From: Coriolopsis trogii
Lineage: Eukaryota; Basidiomycota; Agaricomycetes; Polyporales; Polyporaceae
Direction of reading: 5' to 3'
Assembly: GCA_020543525.1 (NCBI GenBank)
Contig: JAHYIO010000005.1
Coordinates: forward strand, 310,001-374,000
Length of the DNA: 64,000 nucleotides
Within the stretch, counting starts at the first letter, position 1, and each line of letters opens with the position of its first letter. Below are positions 1-12,250 of the stretch, one piece after another. The position numbers and the translations under genes are program-made. The notes under the pieces were generated by a model, which was not told the origin of the DNA, did not search any database, and saw nothing but the letters and a program-made list of their open reading frames with translations.

Positions 1-162
1 CCAATATCTTGAAGAGCACACCAGCACCGCCCAGTTGTTCGTGTGCGCAGAGACCGTTCTCCCGCCTCCGCCGAAGAACTCGGTGACGGGGTCCGCATGG
101 GCCCTAGCGAACACGAGCCATAGCACGATGAGAAGATGGGGAATGCAGAGGAGACTAATCAT
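1..162 (-). CDS. GPI8: GPI-anchor transamidase catalytic subunit GPI8/PIG-K, 5' part (runs off left edge)
   Basis: This is the N-terminal end of a legumain-like (C13) cysteine protease that cleaves C-terminal GPI signals and attaches the preassembled GPI anchor in the ER lumen. The minus-strand ATG lies at 160-162. It opens a hydrophobic leader (MISLLCIPHLLIVLWLVFA, a likely signal peptide ending near ARAHA). A Gly-rich stretch follows, and then HTNNWAVLVCSSRYW, the signature just after the signal peptide in GPI8/PIG-K proteins. The catalytic His and Cys would lie off the window. No intron falls in the visible part. The family call rests on the HTNNWAVLVC block, which is very characteristic; the start is supported by the leader immediately after it. 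Confidence 0.85.
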   Translation of the reverse strand, partial: MISLLCIPHLLIVLWLVFARAHADPVTEFFGGGGRTVSAHTNNWAVLVCSSRYW

Positions 163-737
163 CCAATGAGCGTGTGTGGTCGATGCCTCTACAGCATGCA
201 GGAGAGGGAGGTGACGATGGTTTCAAAGCAAGCAAGCTCGTTAGCGCTGTATCTCAAGACAAACGCCTCGAAACCTCTCAGGACACATTGCACAGCTCTC
301 GAACATGTAGTAAAGTACAATGGTATTGCAAACTGCTACTAGCTGATGGCAGCATCGGGAATACGTGGACCCACGGACGAACGCGAGTCCATAAACATGT
401 ACGATTGAACATTAACGTAGATACGGAAGGGCGCGTGTCTTTGCTGAGAAAACGATACAATGCATGACAGACAATGACAATGAGACAAGTGAGACGAGAG
501 AGATAGATGGACAGATGAGAGATCGAGAGACGAGGAGGCGAGTTGGAAAGAGAGAGAGAGGGAGAGACATAGCAGCAAGAGTACGATGGTAATACATGCA
601 CGACGAAGTCAGATCGCACTAACACAAACACAAACACAGACTAATTGTGAGGGTGCCGCGAGGTGGAGGGGTGATCAATGCGAGATGGATATGGGCAAAT
701 AGAAGGTATAGGGACCACGGCCAGACACTCATCGCCG
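163..737 (-). promoter_or_regulatory. Spacer between hybrid histidine kinase 3' end and GPI8 start, with CT-rich tract
   Basis: No gene is seen here. From about 485 to 572 the plus strand is almost pure purine (repeated GAGA/AGAG). In the sense of the downstream GPI8 gene this is a pyrimidine-rich CT tract about 320-410 bp before its ATG. CT tracts are common in fungal promoters, so a promoter role is an inference. The rest is probably the 3' untranslated region of the kinase gene. Confidence 0.35.
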
Positions 738-3700
738 TCATCGGTAGTCGCGCAGAAGGGTCTGCATGGGGAACGTCGACCGATGCTGGACGCGGCTTCG
801 TGCCAGCGCCATCTTCCTCTCGCCCGCAAGCTTGTTGATCGAGTTCATGAGGTCGCTCCTGCGTAGCGGCTCTGCACAATCAAGTCAGTCTCGCCTCGCG
901 CATAGCAATCGACAGAAGAACACTCACTCGTAATGTGGTCGTCCATACCCGCCTGCAAACACCTCTCACGGTCACCGATCACTACAGAGGGGATCGCGTT
1001 CAGCGGATTCCAAACGAGAAACAGAACACGCAGATACGTACTTGCGTGTGCCGTTAACGCGATGATAGGCGTAGGCTCCAGGCCGTGCGTTTGCTCGTAC
1101 GTACGGATGAGCTCGGTGGCCTCCATACCACCCATGAACGGCATAGACACATCCATCTAGAACCCGGCGTGAGCGCCGACGCCGAACATTGAATGATCAC
1201 GATCTGGACTCACGAGGATAACGTCGAACGGCCGGTTCCTCTGCACCCGGGCCTTGAACGCGTCCACGGCCAGCTGCCCGTTCTCGGCGATCTCGACCTG
1301 GTGCCCATACTTCTCGAGGATCTTCACCGCCAGCTTCTGGTTCACCAAGTTGTCCTCCGCGATGAGGATGTCGTACGGCACGTCGTTCTCCGCCACGACC
1401 GGCGTGACCGTGTTCGATTCCAGCGCAGAGATCAGCGCAGACGCGAGATCCTGCTCAGACACAGGTGTCGTTATCTGCGAGGAAATGCCGTTGTCCAGGC
1501 ACCACTTGACTGAATACCAAGCCACCACGAGTCAGCAACGTGTCTTCTCGGACCTGACAGGACTTTGACACTTACGGTTAAGGCGTGGGCTCGACTCCTA
1601 CAGGAAGCCAGACAAATCAGGGGTCCGCCCAAACACCGGGAATAAGGTGAGCCACGTACCGGCGATAGCAAGACAATCGGGATATACCGCAAATGCTCGT
1701 GCTCCCTCAGGTTCTCAGTCTTCAAAATCATGTCAAAGTCACGTCACACGATGTGAGCAGGATAGGATACGTACCACTCCCAGAGAGTCAACGACGATCG
1801 TATCGATGTGTGGGCAAGTCGTCTTGTCCGCGACCTCCTGCACGGAGTGCACGACATATGGCCTGAGGCCCAGCTCGAGCACACGCTGCACGACCCCGGT
1901 GCGGTCAAAGCAGGTGTCCACGAACAGGATGCTCCGCTTCTGGAACGGCTGCATCTTCGCGAGCGTCGCCTCCATCGACAGCGGGCTGATTTGTGACGTG
2001 ATGGTGAAGAAGAACTTGGATCCGTTCGCCACCTCCGACTCGACCCACATGTTACCCATCATGAGGGTGACGAGGCGCTTCGAGATGGATAACCCGAGAC
2101 CGGTACCACCGTATTCCTGGAGGGCGAAAACGAAGAGGGTAAGACGAATACCCTCGGAGAACTTGGAGCTTAAGCAAAACTTACGCGAGTCGTAGAACCG
2201 TCCGCCTGACAGAAGGTGTCGAAGATCATCGTCAACTTGTCCTTCGCGATACCGATACCCGTATCGGACACGCAGAACTCCAACGTGACATGCTGGTCGT
2301 CCTTCGCGAGCAGCCTGCAGCTCAGTGCGACGTGACCCTTCCTGGACACCTTCGACGGCGTGAACTTGATCGCGTTGCCTACCAAGTTGGTGATAACCTG
2401 GCGTAAACGGAGGGAGTCACCGATGAGCTGGTCTGGGATGTCGGGGTCGACGTCGTAGGTGAGGTCGAGCTGATTCTGCGATGCCCGCACGACCAAGGTC
2501 TTGAGGATACCGAACACCGTCTGCCTGATCGAGTAGGACACCTGCTCCATCGTCATGCGACCGGCTTCAACTGTAGTGTGTGTAGTCAGTAGAACGTCCA
2601 TCATCGGAAATCGAACAACGTACTCTTCGAGATATCCAAGATATCATCAATGATCAACAATAAGGAGCGAGCCAAGCTGTGGACTAGGAGCAAGTTCTCG
2701 CGCTGCGACCGGTTCAGGTCGCTGTCCAACGTGAGCTCCGTCATACCAATGATACCGTTCATCGGCGTCCTACACCACCGTCAACCATGCGCATACATCC
2801 ACATGCACGAGAGTCGACTCACCTAATCTCGTGCGACATGTTGGCCAAAAACTCGGACTTACTCCTGTTCGCCAACTCGGCCGCCTCCCTCGCCGCGGTG
2901 TTCTTCTGGATACTGTCGCGCAAGTTCGACACCATCTGGTTGATCTGCGTCTTCAACGAGTCCATCTCCCCGCTCGCCTCGACGGTGATGAACCGACTGA
3001 AGTCGCCGTCCATGGCCGCTGCCGAGATCTGCGCGAAACCTCTCACTTGCGTCGTCAAGTTGCTCGCCATAGTGTTCACAGACATCCTATCAGCCATGCC
3101 CGTCAGCACCAAAATCCCGGCCGCCATCCATGAATGGAAGAGGACATACGTGATCTCCTGCCATATACCCTCGACGTTCCCGACTTCGGCTTGCCCACCG
3201 AGCTTTCCTTCGGTGCCGACCTCTCGAGCGACCTTCTTCACTTCGGCGGCGAAGATGGCCAACTGGTCAATCATGCTGTTGATGGTGTTGACGAGATCGA
3301 GGATCTCTCCGGAGACGGGGACGCCCGTGACCTTCTGCGTCAAGTCACCCTTTGCGACGGCACGCTACAAATATGCCTGCATCAGCCCCATCCACGTCAG
3401 TCGACGTGCTTGGAGTCACTTACCGTAGCCAACGCGATGGTCCGCACTTGTAAAGTCAACTACATTCACAATCAACCGTCAGCCAACGCACACGAATCAA
3501 TCTCAGAAAGTGAGGAGAGACGCACGTTCGCAGCCATGACGTTCACATTGTCCGTCAAGTCCTTCCACGTCCCACCGACGTTCGTGACCTGCGCCTGACC
3601 GCCCAAGAGACCCTCCGTGCCGACCTCCTTCGCGACACGCGTCACCTCGTCCGCGAAGAGGCTCAAACTCTCCGTCATGCCGTTCACCGTCTCCTTCAAG

Positions 3701-6034
3701 TCGAGCATCTCTCCGCGCACGTCGACCGTGATCCGCTTCGTCAAGTCTCCCCCGGCGACGGCCTTCGTAACCTCGGCGATCGACCGCACCTGGTTCGTCA
3801 AGTTCATGGCCATCAAGTTCACATTGTCCGTCAAGCCCTGCATTTCGTAGACCATGTCAACCGGACCACCCTCTCATATGGGAGCGAGGATAACGCACCT
3901 TCCAGACACCCTGGACGTCGGGTACAGATGCTTGACCACCCATGATACCCTCGGTTCCGACTTCCAAGGATACACGCGTAACCTCGCTAGCCAAGGTGGA
4001 CAGTCGAGCCACCATCTGGTTCACCGTCGTCTTCAAGTCCAACATCTCACCCTGAACGTCGACGTTGACCGTCCGGCTCAGATCACCGTTCGCGACGGCC
4101 TTCGTGACCTCAGAGATAGATCGTACTTGATCCGTCAAATTCGTGGCCATTTTCTGTGCGCATATCGTCAGCATCCCACGACTTGACATGACTCCGTCCA
4201 CGAGTGCTGTGTAGATACGCACGTTGACATTCCTGGTCAGATCTGCCCAAGTGCCCTGGACACCCTCGACGCGCGCTTGACCACCCAAGATACCCTGGGT
4301 ACCGACTTCCAACGCGACACGCGTGACTTCGGATGCGAACGCGCTCAACTGGTCCACCATGGAGTTGACGGTCCGCTTCAAGGTGAGCATCTCACCCTCC
4401 ACCTCGATATCGATCTTCTGGGTCAAGTCACCGCGAGCGACGGCTGTCGTGACCTTCGCGATAGACCGCACTTGATCCGTCAAACTCGAGCACATTCGAT
4501 TTACCTGCATGAGCATAGCGCATGAGCCACCGCGTTCACTGAGGAGCAAAAGGCGGACTTACGTTTCTCGTCAACTCTAGCCATACTCCCTCGACGTCCG
4601 GTACGTGTGCCTGTCCTCCCAACTGTCCTTTAGATCCGACCTCCATTGTAACCCGTGTGACTTCTGCCGCTAACGCTCTTAGTCTGACGACCATTCCATT
4701 GACCGTATTCTTCAATTCCAGTATTTCGCCGCGTGCGTCGACCTCGATTTGCTTGGACAAATCGCCCAATGCGACAGCCTTTGTAACCTTTGCGATAGAC
4801 CGTACCTGATTCGTCAAGTTTGCCGCCAGTTTGTTGACGACGCCCGTGAGTTCCCGCCATGTGCCTTCAACGTCCAGAACGAGTGCCTGTCCGCCCAATT
4901 TACTGCACAGCAGCGTCAACCATGTGCTCCTCCCACGCATACATCGTCGAGTGCCACCCGAAAGAGGGCGCAGAGATAGACGACAGAAGAGAAGACGCAC
5001 CCTTCAGTGCCGACCTCCTGGGATACACGAGTGACCTCCTTTGCGAATTGACCGAGTTTGTCCACCTGTCAGATCGAGGATCAGCGCCAGCGCTACCGCA
5101 AGCGAGAGGCAAAATTACGCACCATGGCGTTGATGACGTCCTTGAGCTGTATCATGACCACACCTTGCACCGGTACCGTGATCTTCTGAGACAAATCACC
5201 ACGAGCGACCGCGTTGCAAACACGAGCGACGTCCTGAACCTGAGTCTTCAAAAGTTTGAGTTCGTCGACCGCGCTCATGCCGCTCTCGAAGGCCGCGGCG
5301 GCGAGAGGGCCGGGCGGGACCACGAGTGGGGAGGAGACGTCGCCTGCAGACATGTTGACGATCTTGGAGATAGTAGCCGTGTCGGTGATAATCCTGCCGC
5401 AGCCGGGGCAGGAAACATGGTCAGATTGGACGGAGGGGGGTGCCGAGGATGCGTTTGCGCTGTTGTTGACGTTGGCCGAACGACGGATCTTGTCGAGGGG
5501 GTTCACTACGCCGTCCAGGTTGATGGTCATACCGTTTTGTGAGCGGCCGGTGCCATGGCTGCCACTGGGGGGAATGGGGGTGGGCTCACTGGAGCTATCG
5601 TCGCTGGTGTCATCCGACATCTCGACGTCCTTGACAGACCCGTCAAGCGTGCCGGGGATGCTCTCGACGGAGCTGGTCGGGGTGAAAAACGGGGAGATCG
5701 ACGAGGTCGCGAAACCGTTGGACTCTGCGCAGGTTGCGTCGCTGTTGGAGGAGCCGGAGCTGGACATAGGAGGGCTGTTGCCGACGCTGCGCCTCTTCTT
5801 GGACTCGGGGCCACAGCTCTCGGCGGCACGGATGGAGCTCACGGCCTCCTCTGCGGTGTACATGCGACGAGCCATTGCGCCGAGAGAGCGGAGGATGCTC
5901 TCGATCTGCCAATCTGTCGGGCCGTCATATTTGGGAATGGGCGTCGGGAGGGCGGGGCCGAGCTCGTAGACGGAAAGCAGGGCGACTAGATGGGTAAAAA
6001 AGGGATGCTGTGGATGGTGCGTTACGGACGCCAT
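738..6034 (-). CDS. Group III hybrid histidine kinase (Nik1/Os-1 type) with HAMP repeats
   Basis: This is a cytosolic sensor kinase acting upstream of the HOG osmotic-stress MAP kinase route. The family is the known target pathway of phenylpyrrole and dicarboximide fungicides. The protein starts [13 protein letters not shown] and is about 1,400 aa over roughly 13-15 introns. Order: a Ser/Pro-rich N-terminus with CPGCGR; about seven tandem HAMP units, each marked by GDLxxxI...GEMLxLKxTVN...VTRVxxEVGTEGxLGGQA; HisKA with the phosphoacceptor His in [14 protein letters not shown] (about 2760-2850); HATPase with an N-box ([11 protein letters not shown]), DTGIGI and GGTGLGLSI (about 2050-2600); a degenerate first receiver region; then a true receiver. 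The receiver has [11 protein letters not shown], the acceptor Asp in [14 protein letters not shown] and the Lys in MDDHITKPL. The last exon, after a GT-AG intron near 867-933, ends LLRDYR with its stop at 738-740. Exact internal splice sites in the 1500-1760 part are less sure. Confidence 0.93.
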
Positions 6035-6080
6035 CGTCGTCGGAGGGTGGGTCGACGACAGAACGACGAGCGGAACGGCG

Positions 6081-6108
6081 GGGAGGAGGAGGAGGAGGAG
6101 GAAGAGAG
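6081..6108 (-). promoter_or_regulatory. CT-rich tract upstream of the histidine kinase start
   Basis: A run of GGA/GAG repeats on the plus strand reads as a CTC/TCC tract in the kinase's sense direction, 45-75 bp before its ATG. This fits a fungal promoter or 5' leader element. The role is inferred from position only. Confidence 0.35.
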
Positions 6109-7905
6109 CGATGGTAAATGAAACGCGCCCGGGGTATGTAAACGATTATTCTTCTTGCCTTGCCTCAGCTAATCCAGAATTCACACGCGGCCCCCCCGCA
6201 CGGTTCGCGCATGTCCCGACCGCAGCTCTTCCGACTCTTCCTCTTCCTCGTGCCCATACACCACGGCATTCTCCCTCCTGCTTTGTTCACCACCCCCAAG
6301 ACGAGCTACTTCAGTCAGACACTGCGAGACTTGTTGCGCACAACGTTCACCTCGATTCGAGTGGCACAAGGTCGAGACTCCGGACACTCCCAATGATTTC
6401 GGCGCCCCCTCGGCGCAGGCACTCCGCAATTCAAATACATAGCACCGGTAAGTACCAGGACGGCAAGCACATCAACACTAACGACGTCAACTCCACCCTC
6501 AAAAAACGTTGACTGGGCAACGAGGCCACACTTGATTGACCGTATGTATGTGCGCATAGTGTGTACCAGTCGAAACGCGAGGGCTGCCTTTCAGTCTCTA
6601 CCAGGACCGAACGAAACTCAAGTGCTGTCCTCTAGTTCATGCGACCGCAGAGACGATGGATCTTTCGGAGCCAACTTCTGCATACCTAACTATACGATTT
6701 TGTGTCATCCAATGTACAAGGCGAGTGTTTTCTCAATAAGACCATGACAGGTACTCAAAAGCTTGATTTTTGCAGGCGGTGTAGGAGGATTGACGGCATC
6801 GGGGCAGGAAACCCTCGCTAACCCCCTCCGGCGATGCGACGGATCCTCGTTCCGCCCTCCGACTAAGAATACCAAAGAGCCGCCTTTCCCATGACCTCCA
6901 TTCTTCGGAGCCCGACGTGCAGTAACCAGTGCTCGCTATCGCTGCCGCGTGCCGCGTACGGTACGGAACAGTCGCTATCTCAACCACAACGGTCAGGAGG
7001 GTCCATTTTGTGAGACTGACAGTGTGCCCTTCGCCTCACTGACGGTCAGCGGTGTATGTCGGATTGACGTCATGTGCGGACCCCGCGACCCTGAGCGCGC
7101 TTTGGCCACAAATTTGCCCTTTGGTCGACTGACGTTCTCGCGTGAGGGAGCATGTGGACGACACCGCAGTCCAAATCACAGAAAGGTTCGTACCCACGCG
7201 ACATCACAATCTCGTTATTGGTCACCGTAGAGGTAGCCTGCTGCCCTGCAGATGCTCAGTTCGAATTTTGCTCGAGTTGTATCGCCGCTTCGGCTCTGCC
7301 GGAAGTTGGAGATATGAAAGCTCCGCATGTACCCCTGATAATCAGTCAAACGCCTGCTGATGAGCGCGTTATTCAGAGAGATTGCCTTCGCGCGTTCAAA
7401 GGATGATGATCATCGTACGCCGGAACAACCAAGCAGCGTCAGTCGCCGACTCATCCTCGCGAAACCCCGGACGTAGCCGTCCAGGTTACGTACGAGTCCG
7501 CATAACTTGACCTGGTCAGTGTTCATTCTCTTTCATAGGGACAAGCCTTAGGTTCGTTCTTTGCGATACCATTCTACTTTGATGATCATTCTTGCGCTCA
7601 CGTTCTCACCGACGGAATCAGAGATTCAGTCGACCACCGGTTCGGTCGTGGTGGACCGCGGAGGTCAGCGCGGCTTCCAGTTTATAGACAACAAGCGAGA
7701 GAAGGCGAACGGGGATTTCAGTCGCAACGAGAGCTCCGTTCCGCTACCGAGCAACGAAAGGCTAACGGAACGTAAACTCGGCCGTCTTCCTTATCCTCTC
7801 TGAGTACTGCCCGTTACGGCACCCTGAAGGCACCCCCGCACTGTCTCCCATTCCGACTCTGAAGAGCGCTTGTCGAACGAATTCGCCGACGTATCTGAGC
7901 GGATT
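6109..7905. other. Intergenic, no gene recognised
   Basis: The kinase promoter probably occupies the first few hundred bases. Open frames of 60-130 codons occur on both strands, but none has a recognisable domain, an exon-intron pattern or a matching neighbour. I see no tRNA or transposase here. Confidence 0.5.
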
Positions 7906-8735
7906 GGGTAGGGAAGAACCCCAGCGTCCATACGTTACCGCCCAATCAGACACGCACGCCGTCTTCCATTTGCCAGTCGAGAGCTGTCCGGGGGCCTGTC
8001 GTACTTCGGACCACTGTTCCGTGTGTCCATATCAAGAAGGCGAGCAACGGGAGCTCGGCGTCGCCGGCTGGGTCATCTGCCGTGCGCGAGCAGCGTCTTC
8101 ACCACTCCAGGCCTTCACGCTGCGGGATGCGATATCCCAACTCGATGGAGGCGTCGAAAGTCCAGCATGGGGAACATATGTGATGGCTCGACATCGGACA
8201 GCCCTTTCTGCAACGCCGACATGGACCACAGCACCGTGGAGTGACTCACGGCATCGTTCGCGCACGTTACTCACTCCTCCTCGGCACGCATGCGAAGGCA
8301 CAGATCTGATCAGCGACAGTACGATTGGCCAGGCCGCCACGCAGCAAAGGTAATCACTCTGCTTTTACCTCGCAAACTGGCGAGATGAGACTGAGCCAGG
8401 GTCACCCGGTATGGTACGCGCGTGCCGCATGGTGGGTGTTCTGACGCGCAAAGTGGAGAGTTGTGCAGTCCCGTGCGCGATCTTCTGGTCTTGAGGCACT
8501 GGAGGAGGAGAGAGCCATTGCCCGACTTAGAGTCACAGTCCGCGAAGGTTTGTCTAATCGAAAGGTTCTGTCAGTTCCCAAGCACGCCTTCGGCAGCAGG
8601 GCAAGTGACCCACCGATCGGCCTATTTGGGACTACTACTTCCGCAACCTATGCCGGCAATGGGCCAAGATAGAGCAGTGATTGCTGTCCGGGAGGACACC
8701 ACACCCGACGACGGGTACGAGAATGCTATCAAGAC
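7906..8735 (+). repeat. Direct repeat, copy A (~830 bp)
   Basis: This stretch is closely matched by 11404-12250 in the same orientation, at roughly 85-90 % identity by eye with small indels. Long exact blocks are shared: one contains GGAACATATG and another runs from CACGTTACTCACTCCTCCTC to CTGATCAGCGACAG. The edges are diffuse and no clean terminal repeats or target duplications were found. A + frame at 8463-8672 and a - frame at 8032-8340 stay partly open in both copies, but neither resembles a known protein. The two copies bracket the epoxide-hydrolase-like gene. It may be a decayed non-autonomous element or a segmental duplication. Confidence 0.75.
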
Positions 8736-8937
8736 ACGCACTGTTGTCGGGGATGTCGACTGGCCTGGATATCGATCCTCATGTAAATGCAAGCCTGTTG
8801 CCCCGACGTCAGCTAGAGGTAGGTAAGTACTAGTCTTTAGGTTTAGTGTGGTCGGGCGCTGACATCCATAGCCCTCATTGAAGTGAACGACCTGTTCGAC
8901 ACATGTATGCATGACTCATCTTACAACATCAACCCGT

Positions 8938-10172
8938 TCACAACTTTTGTACCCAGTTCTCCAGCGCAGTGTTCAACTCCTCCGTGGCCTCCATCTGCAC
9001 CCAGTGTCCACTCTCGATCTCAGCGATGTCATAGTGTGGCGCGTACTTCTCCATCGCCACCTTCCCCATGGCCGGCTTGCAGACGACGTCCTGCGTAGTG
9101 GCAACGAACAGTGCAGGCACTTTGATGTGCCACTTTTCCTCGGGGAGTGCTGCTGACAGTCGAAGTCACAGATGCATGCCGCGCAGGACACAAACCCACC
9201 TTTGTGATCGGGCAGGTTGACGTTGGCGATATACGCCTTGTAGTAGTTCATGGGACCTTTGAAACCGCCTTCGACGAGCTTGCGGCGGATCGTGGCGTAC
9301 TCCTGTGAAGGTACAAGCCACGTCATTCAGTACGCCCAACGTGGCTTGCCAGTAGCAGAATCGATGCTGACCTCGTCGGTGATCCAGGACGCGCGCGGCG
9401 CGGTGCGATTGGCCATGACCCACTCCTGCATCTTACCTGCGGGGCAGATCCAGTCGATCCATAATTCACGCTGGGACGCAAACGAGAGCGCGAGGAAGCT
9501 GTCGATCTGGTGTTTGTCAGCGGGGCGAGTGGGTTCCGTCAGTAAGCGGCGATGTATTGGGGACCGGAGATTAGGGCGGCGACGTACGTTCTTGTCGCTT
9601 ATGATATGCGCGTCGGGCTGGTTGAAGAACGTCCAGTATCCCCAGACGTCGCTGCCGGTGAGCTCCCTCATGGTCTTGAGGGTGTTTTCCTGAACGGTTC
9701 TGTGCTGGGGGGCATGTACCCCAACGAGATCCAGGCCAGGCCTGCGAAGCGATCCTGATAGTAGTTCGCGACAGCCGAGAGGATACCGCACCCCCTGACA
9801 GACGGCGTTAGCTGTGGTCAATATGCAATGTGCGTCGTGCATTCAGGAGACTTGCCAATCGTGCGCGATGCCGACGAGCTTAGCAGGCTTCTCTGCGTCG
9901 ACGATGTCCATCAGGTCGTCTGCGAGGGCCTTCATGCGATACTCTTCGTGGCTCTCTGGCTTAGAGGTCCCGCCATACCCAAGGCAGTCCGGGACTATAA
10001 GACCATATCCCTTCGGTTGGAAGTATGCAACCTGGCGAGCCCAGTCGGTCGACGTCGAAGGGAAGCCGTGGACGAACAAAATGGTTGGCTTTCCCGGAGC
10101 TGGCGGAGAGTAGTAGTAGTGGTACGTGAAGCCACGTTTGACTTGGAGGTTCTTGTAGAGGGATGGATCCAT
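8938..10172 (-). CDS. Alpha/beta-hydrolase, soluble epoxide hydrolase-like
   Basis: This is a predicted alpha/beta-hydrolase-fold enzyme of the epoxide hydrolase group. The start MDPSLYKNLQVKRGFTYHYYY is at 10170-10172. Visible motifs: the oxyanion-hole HGFP (about residue 35); the lid-side DCLGYGGTSKP; the nucleophile elbow H-D-W-G-C-G with Asp as nucleophile, as in epoxide hydrolases rather than Ser; cap-domain Tyr residues in GPMNYYKAYIANVN; and the C-terminal GHWVQMEA carrying the catalytic His. It ends ENWVQKL with the stop at 8938-8940. The intron right after the nucleophile Asp codon (9795-9855, 61 bp) begins GCAAGT and ends CAG, so it is a GC-AG intron; splicing there restores DWGCG. 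Several more introns are present (for example near 9330 and 9560). The gene lies between two direct repeats. The substrate is unknown. Confidence 0.85.
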
Positions 10173-11403
10173 GTCCGTTTCTGGTACGTTCGTTGAGGGG
10201 CTGATACCCCGGTCCGTTGATAGAATGCGAGGGCTTTTGTACCTCGCTCTTATAACGCTGATAGAAGCCCCGAACGGCGTCTGTATGACTGAATCGCACT
10301 TTCCACCTGGGACGTGGACTCATCTTACTGATCCTGCGGAGCCTGAGCGGGCTATCGGTCAATCAGGAAGGGTTGTGGGACAACTCAAGTTGAAGAACGT
10401 GTCCCGCAGGGGTGTGAATGTTTCGGATGCCGTTGTGTCATCTGATCCTTCACAGTCGCTGGATTGCCCAAGGTATCCAGGCGCGCCGTGCTTTCCTGCC
10501 TACGACGTGACCGCCATCCACGAGCAAAGCCGGTGGTGTATGGTAGTGTGTAGCCGGATGCTTTTACGCCACACCTCGATTTGAGAAGGAAGCTGATAGC
10601 CTGACATGATGCTTTGAAGTCTTGACCAGACATGTAAATATTGTCTGGTAAGTATAACGGGAGCTGAAAAGACCTGATGTTAGAAGAGGCAGTTTTCGAC
10701 AACAATATGGTGACTCATGAGCACACGTACAATTCACCGAGAACTACATCCAGCTTCTTAGACGTGCTAGACACTGATAAAACATGTGTGTACAGATTTA
10801 TGTGCATATGGTGCAGCTGAATCAGGATAGCGTAGAACGTAGAATGCGACTTTACACATGTATGACAATGATGAGCCTGTTGATGCGGCATGCCTCAACT
10901 TCAGTCTCCAGCATCGGAAAGTCAAGGAGTTTCAATGTCACCTCATCTTTAGCCCAAAACTAGCGTAACGTGGGTATACGGTGAGACTCACTCGCTAGTA
11001 TCCGAGGATGTAGGCCGCCGCAGACATAGTAAGGAGGAAGAATACTGAGTGCACGCTAAGGGACTGTCAAAGCTGTCCGGCATCGTCGGACCAGAGGGGG
11101 GCCAAACAAACCACGCTCGGGTTCGGCTACCCTCACAGTGGCTTGTACTTGGATTTTCCTCTCCGAGCTCCATCGTCAAGTACATCGTCAAGTATTTACT
11201 GATTCTTGGAAAAAGTCCAGATAGCGAGCGTATCAACTTGACTTTCCGCAGAACCCCAAGATGCGTGGACTTGTGTAACGGTCACGCTGCCGGAATCAGA
11301 CGTGATGTCAACTGGACCAAAAGGCCACAATGTCAAGCTCGGCTTGACCTGCGTTCCGGCACTTATAACCTAGACCGTTACACCGGTCATACGTTTAGCT
11401 GTG
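10173..11403. other. Intergenic, no gene recognised
   Basis: This holds the promoter side of the hydrolase gene and AT-richer spacer. The frames at 10385-10705 (-) and 11049-11735 (+) have no recognisable domain; the second runs into the repeat copy. Nothing further is seen. Confidence 0.5.
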
Positions 11404-12250
11404 TAGGGACGAACCACAGCTCAATCAGACACGCACGCCGTCTTCCAATTGCCGGTCCAGGAGCCTCAGCGCTGTCCGGGGGCCTGTCGCCGTTCGGACC
11501 ACTGTTCCGTGTCTCCATATCGAGAAGGCGAGCAACGGGAGTTCGGCGGCCCCGGCAGGGTCATCTGCCCTGCGGGAGCAGCGTCTTTGCCACTCAGACT
11601 TTCAACGCTGCGAGATGCGATATCGCAAGCTCGATGGAGGCGTTGAAAGTCCAGCCTGGGGAACATATGTTTGATGGCTCGACATCGGACGGCCCTTTCT
11701 GCAACGACGACATGGGACACGGCACCGTGGAGTGACTCTCGGCATCGTTCGCGCACGTTACTCACTCCTCCTCGGCACGCATGCGAAGGCACAGATCTGA
11801 TCAGCGACAGCACGATGAGCCACGGAGCAAAGCTAATTGCTCTGCTTCAAGTTCTTCCCTCGTTAACAGGTGAGCTGGGACTGAGCCAGGTCACCCGGTA
11901 TGGTACGCGCGTGCCGCATGGTGGGTGTTCTGGCGCGCAAAATGGAGAGGTGTGCAGTCTCGTGCGGGATCTCGGGGAACTTCTTTTGGTCCTGAGGCAC
12001 TGAAGGAGGAGAGAGCTATTGCCCGACTTGGAGTCACAGTCCGCGAAGGTTTGCCTGATAGAAAGGTTCTGTCCGTTCCCAAGCACGCCTTCGGCAGCAA
12101 GGCAAATGACCTACCGATCGGCCATTTTTGGGCTACTACTATACTTCCGCAACATATGGCTGCGATGAGCAATTATAGATCAGTGACTGCTTCCGGATCC
12201 CGAGAGGACACGACACCCAAAAACCGTCAACGGGTGCGAGAATGCTACCA
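11404..12250 (+). repeat. Direct repeat, copy B (~850 bp)
   Basis: This is the partner of 7906-8735, same orientation, about 3.5 kb away. Relative to copy A it has short insertions (for example near 11455, 11850 and 11970), and its similarity fades after the run with GAGAATGCTA. No terminal inverted repeat, poly-A tail or coding region for a transposition protein is visible. Confidence 0.75.

Noticed and set aside
8032..8340. Small minus-strand frame shared by both direct-repeat copies
   Set aside because: The frames diverge by indels after about 60 codons and resemble no protein; the shared openness is explained by recent common origin.
7906..12250. LTR retrotransposon formed by the two direct repeats
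   Set aside because: The interior holds only a normal spliced hydrolase gene, with no gag/pol, primer-binding site or polypurine tract, and the repeat ends lack clean TG...CA.
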